Source: a virus
Virus record (IMG/VR): IMGVR_UViG_3300008267_006046
Span: 1 to 50,601 of that record
Reading direction: 5' to 3' (one strand)
DNA length: 50,601 nt
The notes below the pieces were generated by a model that had not been told where the DNA came from, made no database searches, and saw nothing but the letters and a program-made list of their open reading frames with translations. A program made the position numbers and the translations under genes. Of this stretch, positions 42,081 through 49,714 are shown one piece after another (positions within the stretch are counted from its first letter, which is position 1; every line of letters begins with the position of its first letter).

Positions 42081-43214
42081 ATGTTAAGCAAGATACACGA
42101 GCATTGGAACAACAATACTTTAGAGTACGATCTTGAAAAATATAATTGGCCTGCTTGGGCGCTGAGTGTTGTCCAGGAAGTTGCTCCTAAAGTAAAAGAA
42201 TTAGAAACTATTCACGAAGTATTAACACCTTCAGAAATAGTAAAAATGAGTCAACATGTACAGAATGCTTGCAGTAGAAAAGATTTTATGGAACTGTTTG
42301 ATAAGTTTGTACAGGAATATGTTCCATCTAGAGTTGATAATAGAAGATTTTTAATTCAACGTCAAGGCACTTTGCGAGTAGTTATTCCCCAGCAGGCTAA
42401 AGTTGGTCGTAGATTGCAATTCCATCAAGGTATCTTTGTAGGCAATGGCCGAGGCTGTAGAACTATATGGACTCCGTTTACAGAAGCTCGCGGTACTAAT
42501 ACTATGTGGATAATGGATCTCGACATAAGCAGAGAAATTACTAAACGTGTACTAGCAGAGAAATGGAGTCTAGAGAAGTTCGAAGATGAATGTTTAAAAC
42601 ACGCTTGGCCAGTAACATTAAAGCCAGGACAAAGTCATTTGTTCTTTCAAGAACATCTACACGGTAATGTAAACAACGAAGAAGGCTATACTAGAGTAAG
42701 TCTTGACATGCGTATTTTGTTAGAAGGTGAAGAGTGGGGTCGTAGACTCCCTGGCGGATTCATGCGTCTGCCTGGCGACCATGAAGTTGCACAGACTATG
42801 GACTACACAGGCAAAAGCTTTATTACCTACGCAGGATGGAATAGTAAGTTTAGCAAAGACATTCCTTTGCCTATGCAACGTGCTATTATAGAACCCTACT
42901 GTCAAAAGAATAAGATTGCCTATACCAGTTACGAATTTGAAAATGAACACATGGATTGGCAACCAGCATTAGAACACTACATTAAAGAAAGACCTGATGG
43001 TATTGTTCTCTGTAGTATGTACAGTCTCACAGATGATCCAGTAAGGCGCAGTGAACTATTACAAATAGCATTAGATAACGGTGTTGAATTACATTTTGCT
43101 AATGAGCTAGTAAGTCTTAAATCAAAAGATGATTTAGAAAAAGTTGAGATGTATCTTAATTTTGCTGTACCAAAGAAAGGCCCGCAAGTTTGGGAAGAAG
43201 GTTGGTGTGAATGA
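42081..43214 (+). CDS. 2OG-Fe(II) oxygenase-like domain fused to LIC12192-like domain
   Basis: 377 residues; strong AGGAAAGG ribosome site. Residues about 1-230 form a phytanoyl-CoA-hydroxylase-like oxygenase: RRLQFHQGIFVGNGRG (H115, then Q-G rather than x-D), EARGTNTMWIMDLD, KPGQSHLFFQEHLHGNVNNEEGYTRVSLDMR (H194, R205). Residues about 245-370 resemble the LIC12192 'sporadic carbohydrate cluster' family: AGWNSKFSKDIPLPMQRAIIEPYC, IVLCSMYSL, RSELLQIAL, LHFANELVSL. These two families usually occur as separate neighbouring genes, as I recall them. The metal Asp is replaced by Gly. Confidence 0.7.
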   Translation: MLSKIHEHWNNNTLEYDLEKYNWPAWALSVVQEVAPKVKELETIHEVLTPSEIVKMSQHVQNACSRKDFMELFDKFVQEYVPSRVDNRRFLIQRQGTLRVVIPQQAKVGRRLQFHQGIFVGNGRGCRTIWTPFTEARGTNTMWIMDLDISREITKRVLAEKWSLEKFEDECLKHAWPVTLKPGQSHLFFQEHLHGNVNNEEGYTRVSLDMRILLEGEEWGRRLPGGFMRLPGDHEVAQTMDYTGKSFITYAGWNSKFSKDIPLPMQRAIIEPYCQKNKIAYTSYEFENEHMDWQPALEHYIKERPDGIVLCSMYSLTDDPVRRSELLQIALDNGVELHFANELVSLKSKDDLEKVEMYLNFAVPKKGPQVWEEGWCE

Positions 43215-43714
43215 TACAGGGCAATGTAGAGTTAAGTCAATTTAACAATTGGCATAGAAGTTTAGCCTACGAAGCCCATTACGCCCCTCTTACAGGATTT
43301 CAGTTTGTAGACAGTCAAGATTACGATAGATATAAACACGAATCAATCATAGCACACATACACAAAGGCATTGAGCTAGACAAAGAAGAATACTTTAAAA
43401 AGTGTTTCTTTAGAATAAGATCGCCCCTGTTTGCAATACAAAAAATGTTGCCTGGTATGATACTTCCTTATCATACAGATCAGTATGCTTACTTTCTTAA
43501 AACTAATCCGTCTCTTACAATCTCAGATGTTTGTAGGATAATAGTATTTTTAGAAGATTGGGCACCTGGTCACATTTCAGAAGTTTCAAATGACAGTCAT
43601 CTAAAATGGCGGGCAGGAGATTGGTTCTTTTGGACTGGTAAAACTCCGCACATGGCTGCTAACCTAGGACATGTAGATCGTTATACTTTACAAATAACAG
43701 GGTATATAGAATGA
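43211..43714 (+). CDS. 2OG/Fe(II) oxygenase-like protein
   Basis: 167 residues. IQKMLPGMILPYHTDQYAYF (H88, D90), RIIVFLEDWAPGHISEVSNDSHLKWRAGDWFFWTGKTPHMAANLGH (H147). It belongs to the same small family as 31601 and 38130, being close to 31601 in the spacing of PGH and GD. Overlaps both neighbours by 4 bases. Confidence 0.75.
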   Translation: MIQGNVELSQFNNWHRSLAYEAHYAPLTGFQFVDSQDYDRYKHESIIAHIHKGIELDKEEYFKKCFFRIRSPLFAIQKMLPGMILPYHTDQYAYFLKTNPSLTISDVCRIIVFLEDWAPGHISEVSNDSHLKWRAGDWFFWTGKTPHMAANLGHVDRYTLQITGYIE

Positions 43715-44886
43715 AAAAAGCAGAACTAATTAATTTTGAACTGTGGTATACCAATGACGAAACGCAAGATCAAAATAAAATTTATGCTGCATTAGAAGAA
43801 TTAATTTACAAAGACATAGATCGTGCAGCGCCTGTTGATAGTATATTTGGTCTACTACTCTGCGAAGGTTTCTTATATAAAAATAACGAAGACTTTTATT
43901 CGCTGTTAGGCAGAGTAGAACAATATGCTAGATCAAAAGGTGTAAAAAATCTATACCTTATTGCAGGAATCTGCGAACAATATCAACGAGAGTTAAACAA
44001 AAGAAATTTAGGTTATCAAATTTTATTTTGGGACTATAGTGTAGGCTGTGTTTGGGAAAGCTACAAAGATCGATTAGATCAAACGCTGCCATGGAACTCT
44101 GCAGCCGGAAGATTTTTGTTTCTTACAGGGGTCCCATCAAGACCAAATAGAATAGGACTGTTAAGTAAACTGTACGATAAAAAAGTTTTATCAAGAGGAG
44201 CGTGGAGTTTCTTTCCGCCATGGACGGATGAAGACAAAACTTGGTGCAGAGATTATTTAAAAAGATACTCCGATACAGAGTACGATCGTTTTATTAATTT
44301 TTGTGATCAATCTGTCGATGACTTATATAAGGACGCTAAAGAGTACAGTAGGCTTACAGGCAAAGACTGGGCAGAAGGTTCCATTAACGAACAAGAGTTT
44401 ATCAAAGACCCAAATTGGATGGATCCAAATATATTTTGGAATACCAGTTTAAGTATTATATCAGAAGGTCATGTTTACTATCCTGCCACTGACAGTAAAT
44501 TCCTTACTGAAAAAACTTGGAGAGCTGTGGTTAACAGACATCCTATTATTTTAGCTGACAGCATAGATAGATACAATTATCTTCAAGATCGCGGCCTAAA
44601 AACAGTAGATAAATATTTGAGTAATCCTGGGTATGCTTACATTGATAACTATGATGCTAGAATGGATGCTGTAGTTTCAAACACAGTATATTTCCTAGAC
44701 CATGCGAGAGAGAATCAAAGAAGCATACAAAAAGATATAGATCATAATTTTTTAAGATTTATGCAGATTGCCGACGAAAACGAAACAATGTTAGATCGTC
44801 TCAAACATGATTTCTTTATACCAGAAACTGATATTAAAAAATGGTTTAGGCAAAAAGGATTTACACATTTATTCAGAGTACCATGA
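43711..44886 (+). CDS. Glycosyltransferase-like protein (GT10-like C-terminal half)
   Basis: 391 residues. The C-terminal region has LSIISEGHVYYPATDSKFLTEKTWRAVVNRHPIILADS (about 249-286), with the TEK...P-I-I motif typical of fucosyltransferase-like and related GT-B enzymes, followed by NYLQDRGLKTVDKYL as in the 38722 protein (EYLQKLGFKTFSDF). The N-terminal half includes a LYLIAGICEQYQREL strand. Probably a sugar transferase; the donor is not evident. Confidence 0.55.
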   Translation: MKKAELINFELWYTNDETQDQNKIYAALEELIYKDIDRAAPVDSIFGLLLCEGFLYKNNEDFYSLLGRVEQYARSKGVKNLYLIAGICEQYQRELNKRNLGYQILFWDYSVGCVWESYKDRLDQTLPWNSAAGRFLFLTGVPSRPNRIGLLSKLYDKKVLSRGAWSFFPPWTDEDKTWCRDYLKRYSDTEYDRFINFCDQSVDDLYKDAKEYSRLTGKDWAEGSINEQEFIKDPNWMDPNIFWNTSLSIISEGHVYYPATDSKFLTEKTWRAVVNRHPIILADSIDRYNYLQDRGLKTVDKYLSNPGYAYIDNYDARMDAVVSNTVYFLDHARENQRSIQKDIDHNFLRFMQIADENETMLDRLKHDFFIPETDIKKWFRQKGFTHLFRVP

Positions 44887-45440
44887 TAATTGAAAATACA
44901 AAATACAAAGATCATCATAAGATTAAAACACTAGCAGATATTGCTAGAGAATGTTTTAACAATGATGCTAATTCTTGGTTTGAATTAAGAGATCAAGTCA
45001 TTGATTTGAAAGATCAAGAACAGCGCGATGATGTTAATTGGTTTGTCTTACACATATACGACCAAGTAGGAACTAATGATCATATCAATGAAATTGTCAA
45101 GGATAAGTTTGCACCAGTTGTAGAATATTTGCAAAACATGCAGGGCGTTGAGCGAGCGTTATTTAATTTTATTGGGCCTAATTCTACTATCCCTGATCAT
45201 GTTGACAGTGACGATCTTCCGCCTTATGCTGAAACTTCAATTTACAATATTGTTGTGGGTGTGTTTATACCCAGTGAAGATCCTAATCTATTAGCATTAG
45301 AAATTGACGGGCAGGTTATAGGCAACAAAGTAGGCGAGGCGATTATATTTAACGGCCAAGTTCCGCACTCGGGCTGGAATCACACAGATGGTTGGCGTAT
45401 CACTATGTTTCTATTTGTAAAAAAATGGGCCTTTGAATGA
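44883..45440 (+). CDS. Aspartyl/asparaginyl beta-hydroxylase-like protein
   Basis: 185 residues. FNFIGPNSTIPDHVDSDD (H106, D108), SIYNIVVGVFIPSEDPNLLALEIDGQVIGNKVGEAIIFNGQVPHSGWNHTDGWRITMFLF (H162 or H167, R172). This is the Asp/Asn hydroxylase pattern, with R near the end for 2OG. ATGA overlap with the GT-like gene. Confidence 0.7.
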   Translation: MIIENTKYKDHHKIKTLADIARECFNNDANSWFELRDQVIDLKDQEQRDDVNWFVLHIYDQVGTNDHINEIVKDKFAPVVEYLQNMQGVERALFNFIGPNSTIPDHVDSDDLPPYAETSIYNIVVGVFIPSEDPNLLALEIDGQVIGNKVGEAIIFNGQVPHSGWNHTDGWRITMFLFVKKWAFE

Positions 45441-46030
45441 TATATTCTAAATACATACACGTACCTAACTGGCAGCAACATCAAAAAGATCTTATTGATT
45501 TTTATTATAGTGCTGGTAAGTATAGTCCTGACATGTGGTGGTGGTGCCATTTTGATGACGAAGTAAAATTACACATGCCTAATCTTATCAAAGATTTTGC
45601 CAGTGTTGGATTGCAGATGCATCAACTAATTTATTTTACAACACCACCAAAAGATATCACAGTTACTGATCACGAAGATCCATTGTCTATCTTTATCCAT
45701 CAAGATGCGCAGGACAATCCAGATTACTACACTGATTTAGATACACAATTTAATCCAACTTTTGCTGTTAATATTCCATTGGAAAACTGCGAAGGTAGTA
45801 CAACATTCTTTTACCAAAGAACAGACGATGAACCCGAAGTATATTACCCGTGGCACGGCTGTGGCGGATTAAAACATAGTTCGGTTAAAGAAGTGCATAG
45901 ATTTGAGTTGAACCAACCTGCACTATTAAGAATAAATGTGCCGCATGGAGTATTCAACCCACATGCAGCACATCGTACTGTCGCTACTTTTAGATTCTAT
46001 AACAATATAGATTTTCTAATTAAGGATTAA
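45437..46030 (+). CDS. Oxygenase-like (beta-helix) protein
   Basis: 197 residues. LSIFIHQDAQDNP (H88, D90), FAVNIPLENCEGSTTFFYQRT, LRINVPHGVFNPHAAHRTVATFRF (H170, R180). The H-x-D...H...R order supports a 2OG-oxygenase fold; it is unlike the tandem copies. Last gene of the plus cassette, ending tail to tail with the tail-fibre gene (11-base overlap). Confidence 0.65.
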   Translation: MIYSKYIHVPNWQQHQKDLIDFYYSAGKYSPDMWWWCHFDDEVKLHMPNLIKDFASVGLQMHQLIYFTTPPKDITVTDHEDPLSIFIHQDAQDNPDYYTDLDTQFNPTFAVNIPLENCEGSTTFFYQRTDDEPEVYYPWHGCGGLKHSSVKEVHRFELNQPALLRINVPHGVFNPHAAHRTVATFRFYNNIDFLIKD

Positions 46031-47450
46031 GTCCAAACAACGGTAGTGCAAACTCTTTAGTTGTTCCAAATACAACCGCGCCAGCACTGGCATGATTTAC
46101 ACTCATAGTTACCTGTGTAGGACTATCTACAGATAATATCTCTGCTGCTACACCAAAAGCGCCTGTGCCGCTTTGAATTGTAAATACCTGACCTGCAAAT
46201 AAACCCTGTGTACTTCCATATGTAAGTGTTACTACAGCAGTACCTGTAGCTAGAGTTGCTCCTAGATTACTAGTATTCAACACTACTTTGAGGTAGGTAA
46301 TAGCGCCTGTTCCTGTGTCAACTTCGCCTGCACCGGCACCAGCTTCAACTGTGTTGTTAGTAACTGTGACTTCACCGTTAGTACCAATGCTTAACGCAAC
46401 AGTGAATTCGTCAAGTCTGTCAGTTCCTGTGTAAAGATTGAATCTTCCAGGAATAGATTCTAAACCTGGAGGACCATCTACTGTAACAGTTGTATAAACA
46501 GCGGCTCCATAATTTACTGTGCCAAGTGCATCATAAGAAGTTGTCCAAACTACATCACCGGTCTGTATTGCAGTTGGTAATGCCATTGTTCCTCTTGCTC
46601 TGGAAAAACCCATTCCGGCGCCAAGGTCTGTATCACCCCAAGATGAAATAGTAAACAAATCATAATCGTCGTCTAACGAACCTTCAGTGTGGATACTTAT
46701 ACCACCTAGTGTAGTTGGCGGAATATAAATTCCGTCTAGTTCAGCAGTTCCTGTTATGACAATGTTTCCGGTACCAGTTATATTATTACTGTTTAAATCT
46801 AATCCGCCACCTAGTGTAGGAGCAACATCGTCTTCAAGCGTTGTTGTTACTGTAGCAGGCATCCAACGTAATGCAGCATTATTCCAACTCAATAATTGAC
46901 CGTCTAATGGCGGTACTGATGTTACATCAGTGTCTGTAAGATCAGCTAGACCACCTATGGCGAAATTGATATCACCTGTAATATCTTGAGTAATTGTGAT
47001 ACCTTCTTGGGTGCCACTGGTTAGTGCTATAAAAATTTGATCTTGCAAATACACCGTATCTATACTTACATCAAGTGCATCGTCAGCATCTCTATAATTA
47101 AAATCTATTCCATTATGAGCGCCACTAGTAATCATTAATGCTGTTACGTCTCGAACTGTTTCAGCATCAATTCCACCAGTAACTACAGCAGTGAGGGTAC
47201 CTAACGTATCATTGTAAGTGAAAGTTATTCCTGTATGTGTAGCAGTTGTAAACAGGCTGGCAGCAGCATCTTGTGCTTCGTCGTCGGTGTAGCTTCCGCC
47301 ACCACCTCCACCTGCTATGACTGTTCCGCCTACAGTTGTTCCGTCACCCACATAAAGGTTCTTTGTATCTGTAGTATAAATTATTTCACCCTGTAAAGGT
47401 GTTATTGTTAATCTTTGGGCATTTGTGCCCCTACGTAGTTGCAATGGCAT
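46020..47450 (-). CDS. Tail fibre/tail-tip-like structural protein
   Basis: 476 residues. The N-terminus LQLRRGTNAQRLTITPLQGE, followed by IIYTTDTKNLYVGDGTT, is the virion-binding N-terminal block of Mtd-like and many marine phage fibre proteins. After a GGGGGG hinge (about 48-53) come repeated beta-strand blocks (SLFTTATHTGITFTYND, LMITSGAHNGIDFNYRD, IALTSGTQEGITITQD), about 50 residues each, then a long beta-rich region. Gly/Thr/Ala-rich composition and no catalytic motif fit a fibre. Late boxes and a GGAG site lie upstream. Probably the receptor-binding or decorated surface protein. Confidence 0.8.
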   Translation of the reverse strand: MPLQLRRGTNAQRLTITPLQGEIIYTTDTKNLYVGDGTTVGGTVIAGGGGGGSYTDDEAQDAAASLFTTATHTGITFTYNDTLGTLTAVVTGGIDAETVRDVTALMITSGAHNGIDFNYRDADDALDVSIDTVYLQDQIFIALTSGTQEGITITQDITGDINFAIGGLADLTDTDVTSVPPLDGQLLSWNNAALRWMPATVTTTLEDDVAPTLGGGLDLNSNNITGTGNIVITGTAELDGIYIPPTTLGGISIHTEGSLDDDYDLFTISSWGDTDLGAGMGFSRARGTMALPTAIQTGDVVWTTSYDALGTVNYGAAVYTTVTVDGPPGLESIPGRFNLYTGTDRLDEFTVALSIGTNGEVTVTNNTVEAGAGAGEVDTGTGAITYLKVVLNTSNLGATLATGTAVVTLTYGSTQGLFAGQVFTIQSGTGAFGVAAEILSVDSPTQVTMSVNHASAGAVVFGTTKEFALPLFGLNP

Positions 47451-47481
47451 GTAATAACTCCTGGTATTACCTAGTTATGAG

Positions 47482-47489
47482 TATTTATT
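47482..47489 (-). promoter_or_regulatory. Late-type promoter box for the fibre gene
   Basis: Minus strand AATAAATA (one mismatch to TATAAATA), 31 bases before ATG 47450, with a GGAG ribosome site in the leader. Confidence 0.55.
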
Positions 47490-47521
47490 CTTTTTTTGGA
47501 TTAAGAGTTCGATCTCATTAG

Positions 47522-47529
47522 TATTTATT
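47522..47529 (-). promoter_or_regulatory. Second late-type box upstream of the fibre gene
   Basis: A second AATAAATA 40 bases upstream, followed by CTAATGAG where the first box has CTCATAAC. It suggests tandem late promoters just beyond the terminator of the early operon. Confidence 0.4.
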
Positions 47530-47535
47530 ACAGCC

Positions 47536-47562
47536 AAAAAAATAGGGCCCGTAGGCCCTATT
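47536..47562 (-). terminator. Intrinsic terminator (UACG-loop hairpin)
   Basis: The minus strand forms AATAGGGCC-TACG-GGCCCTATT followed by a run of T (47536-47542). The loop is a C(UACG)G tetraloop. It closes the operon 49708-47578. An almost identical copy is at 49747-49772. Confidence 0.9.
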
Positions 47563-47577
47563 AAGTACGCAGATAAC

Positions 47578-48039
47578 CTATGTATACCAGACTTCTTTGA
47601 AGCCTTCTTCTACTGTAGGATCTTCCCAACTGGCAATCATGCTGGCAATAACATGATCTGGAATCTCTTTGCCTGGACGGTTAAGCAGCCTACTCATAAG
47701 TTCTTTATGCTCGGGTGTCTTAAATACCACAGCAATATGCTCATAGTCTGGCAACATATTAAACTTACGAGCGCGACTTTTAACAGTAGTACTGGTCTGA
47801 TCCCAGATAATATCTCGCCCTGCTTCACGTGCCACAACTACTTCTTTGGCCATGAGTTCTACAGCCGTGGGCATAAAATCTGTAAACACTTCTGAATAGG
47901 TTTTACCCACTTCTTTAGCATAGATTTCAACCCACTTATCAGTACTAATGTGAGCACACAAGTGAGCCCAGTCTTGAGCTTCTGCCCAAGTACTTTTTCC
48001 ACTAGCAGGAACTCCTATAAGTTGATAACATTTTGGCAT
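47578..48039 (-). CDS. P-loop (polynucleotide-kinase-like) kinase
   Basis: 153 residues. Walker A GVPASGKSTW (9-18, K15), ISTDKW, then IIWDQTSTTVKSRARKF and a final IASWEDP. The layout is that of the AAA_33/T4 PseT kinase half, without the phosphatase domain. It may phosphorylate nucleic acid 5' ends or a small molecule. Last gene of its operon, directly before the terminator. Confidence 0.8.
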   Translation of the reverse strand: MPKCYQLIGVPASGKSTWAEAQDWAHLCAHISTDKWVEIYAKEVGKTYSEVFTDFMPTAVELMAKEVVVAREAGRDIIWDQTSTTVKSRARKFNMLPDYEHIAVVFKTPEHKELMSRLLNRPGKEIPDHVIASMIASWEDPTVEEGFKEVWYT

Positions 48040-48134
48040 TATATTTTCCTATTCAAAATAAAACCTTTAGAATAGATAAAGAATGCCTTACCGGTCCTAA
48101 TCATTTGTTTAAAATAATATTCACGATAAGACAT
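48039..48134 (-). CDS. 31-residue basic peptide
   Basis: The minus strand from ATG 48134 encodes MSYREYYFKQMIRTGKAFFI and about eleven more residues, ending in TAA at 48039-48041. An AAGGAAAA site precedes it, and its stop overlaps the next start as TAATG. It fills the only unexplained gap in this operon. Basic and aromatic, with no known family. Confidence 0.55.
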   Translation of the reverse strand: MSYREYYFKQMIRTGKAFFIYSKGFILNRKI

Positions 48135-48142
48135 TCTTTTCC

Positions 48143-48745
48143 TTACATTGTAGGACCGTTGCCGTTCCTAAAGCCTACTGATCCACCTTCTGCTTCGATA
48201 CGTGCGATAACGTCTTCAAATAAGATAGGTGCAAAGTCAGTTTGCTCTACGCAAACGCAATGATAACGAACATCGTTTTCATCGCTGTACAAGATCTCTC
48301 CTGTACGTGCATCAACACCACGAGCCTTCTTTACGCGGTTAGCGTGAGTGTGTCCGTGAATGTTGACACCAAACCGTCCCATTGAGTCACTGTGCAAAGG
48401 AATATGGCTTAAGATCATTCCGTTCATAACATGATATGCCCGTAATTCTCTAAAGTACTGCCTGTACTCGTCATCCCTAAAGATGTCATGGTTACCGCGG
48501 ATTAACACCTTGTCGCCGTTTAAACGGGCCAACGTAGGTAATGCTCTACGATTAATAACAACATCACCTAAATGGTAGACCTTGTCAGTGGGCTTGACTC
48601 GTTCGTTCCAAGCCTTGATCATAGCTTCGTCCATTTCTTCGGGACTGTCCCATGGACGTAACTTTGTAACACCATCGTTACGTGTGAAGCGGCAAACACC
48701 CATATGTCCAAAGTGCGTGTCGCTGACTAAAAATACACTAGGCAT
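48143..48745 (-). CDS. Metallophosphoesterase
   Basis: Start at ATG 48745 with an AAGGAG site (200 residues); the longer frame is a shadow. VSDTHFGH (D9, H11), YHLGDVVIN, IRGNHD, LSHIP and NIHGHTHAN are the calcineurin-like motifs in order, all present. It is smaller than the 5386-6231 enzyme. It follows the phosphatase gene by a TAATG junction. Confidence 0.88.
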   Translation of the reverse strand: MPSVFLVSDTHFGHMGVCRFTRNDGVTKLRPWDSPEEMDEAMIKAWNERVKPTDKVYHLGDVVINRRALPTLARLNGDKVLIRGNHDIFRDDEYRQYFRELRAYHVMNGMILSHIPLHSDSMGRFGVNIHGHTHANRVKKARGVDARTGEILYSDENDVRYHCVCVEQTDFAPILFEDVIARIEAEGGSVGFRNGNGPTM

Positions 48746-49278
48746 TATATATCTCCTTCTCTTACTGGCGGGATAAACAATCCTGTTTCTGTCTTTTCCC
48801 AAACTTGCTTATTGTTTAATTCATCGTAGCTGTACGGAACCCCATTCATAGTATGCGGTTCATTCTCGTCGTAAGTCCAACCAAGGACTTTCATCATTTT
48901 ATGCTTGACCATTAAATTAGGGCTACGAAAAACTTCGCAGTCATCAAAGCCCATCATAACGCCAACTTCGCAGACTGCGCCACTGCGGCACACGCCTGCA
49001 ACACAATGAACAACGACATTCATTCGTTTGTCCATGGCATGTTGCAATAGCTTGACTAGCTGTTCAGCCTGTGCATCAGTGACTTTGAATTCCTCCCCAA
49101 ACGCATCACCTACCTCAAGATCCAGAAACTCAAACTGGTGAGTCTCTTTGAACTTGTGCATGGGCTTTGGGAACTCCATGGATGGGTCAACAATTTGAAT
49201 CAGCATACTGTTCTCACCAGCACGATGGTGACGACCTTTGGGAATATCACCCAAACTTACATTTTCAATCCACGGCAT
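48745..49278 (-). CDS. Protein tyrosine/dual-specificity phosphatase-like protein
   Basis: 177 residues with the C-x5-R active-site loop HCVAGVCRSG (C92, R98), preceded by NVVV and a helix AEQLVKLLQHAM. The acidic residue of the general-acid loop is probably within DLEVGDAFG (about 53-61). A short, active-looking phosphatase, perhaps aimed at host phosphoproteins or nucleotides. Ninth base after the next gene upstream. Confidence 0.85.
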   Translation of the reverse strand: MPWIENVSLGDIPKGRHHRAGENSMLIQIVDPSMEFPKPMHKFKETHQFEFLDLEVGDAFGEEFKVTDAQAEQLVKLLQHAMDKRMNVVVHCVAGVCRSGAVCEVGVMMGFDDCEVFRSPNLMVKHKMMKVLGWTYDENEPHTMNGVPYSYDELNNKQVWEKTETGLFIPPVREGDI

Positions 49279-49286
49279 AATGCCTC

Positions 49287-49481
49287 CTAAATTTCTGCGT
49301 CGATGTGTCGACCTTTGTCTAAATCTAACCGAATATTTCGTGCTACTCGGTCTGCTACAATTTGATCAAAGTTACGTTTTTCAACAACCTTACGATAGTC
49401 TTCTTCTCGCTTACGTTGAAGATTAACCTGTTCTAAATTGTACTGTCTTATTTGATCTTGCTGTATTCTTGAAATATCCAT
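49287..49481 (-). CDS. Small coiled-coil-like protein
   Basis: 64 residues, strongly charged: IQQDQIRQYNLEQVNLQRKREEDYRKVVEKR suggests one long helix. Its start overlaps the previous stop by 1 base. No known family. Confidence 0.65.
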   Translation of the reverse strand: MDISRIQQDQIRQYNLEQVNLQRKREEDYRKVVEKRNFDQIVADRVARNIRLDLDKGRHIDAEI

Positions 49482-49708
49482 TATGTCCGCTCCTTTTTAA
49501 CTCTGCCAATACGGTTAGCCTTGTTCCAATCGTAGGCAACCCCATCTGGGCACTTGCCATCTTTAATTGAGTCTACACCAAATCGTCCAACAAGTTCCAT
49601 ACCATTAACTTTAATAGTAACGAACTCTCCTAATTCTTTTGCCCACGCCATTGCTAGGGCTAATGTTTCAAACTCACGCGAGTTTGTATTGCTTTTTACT
49701 TCTATCAT
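49481..49708 (-). CDS. Small conserved protein, first gene of the operon, predicted leaderless
   Basis: 75 residues (MIEVKSNTNSREFETLALAM...), with an alpha-helix, a VTIKVNGMELVGRFGVDS beta-hairpin and a basic end. The ATG at 49708 comes 6 bases after a TATAAT -10, so the transcript should begin at the start codon; there is no ribosome site. The promoter contains a palindrome that could be an operator. Whether this product is its own regulator cannot be told. Confidence 0.7.
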   Translation of the reverse strand: MIEVKSNTNSREFETLALAMAWAKELGEFVTIKVNGMELVGRFGVDSIKDGKCPDGVAYDWNKANRIGRVKKERT

Positions 49709-49714
49709 TTTATT

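Noticed and set aside
9451-46030. A bacterial capsule or LPS locus on a host chromosome
   Set aside because: The block is joined without a break to phage-type genes on both sides, carries T4-type late promoters and has phage-style ATGA overlaps. No ABC transporter, Wzx/Wzy or other export genes are present.
9451-46030. A RiPP natural-product cluster
   Set aside because: Many radical SAM genes suggest it, but I see no precursor peptide with a leader or repeated core, no leader peptidase and no exporter. The small 61-aa gene at 16357 is helical and not precursor-like. Kept only as an alternative.
48057-48140. Imperfect inverted repeat (AAAGAATG...CATTCTTT) that looked like a terminator or leader structure
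   Set aside because: Most of it is coding for the 31-residue peptide, the arms are more than 40 bases apart, and there is no T run after the second arm.
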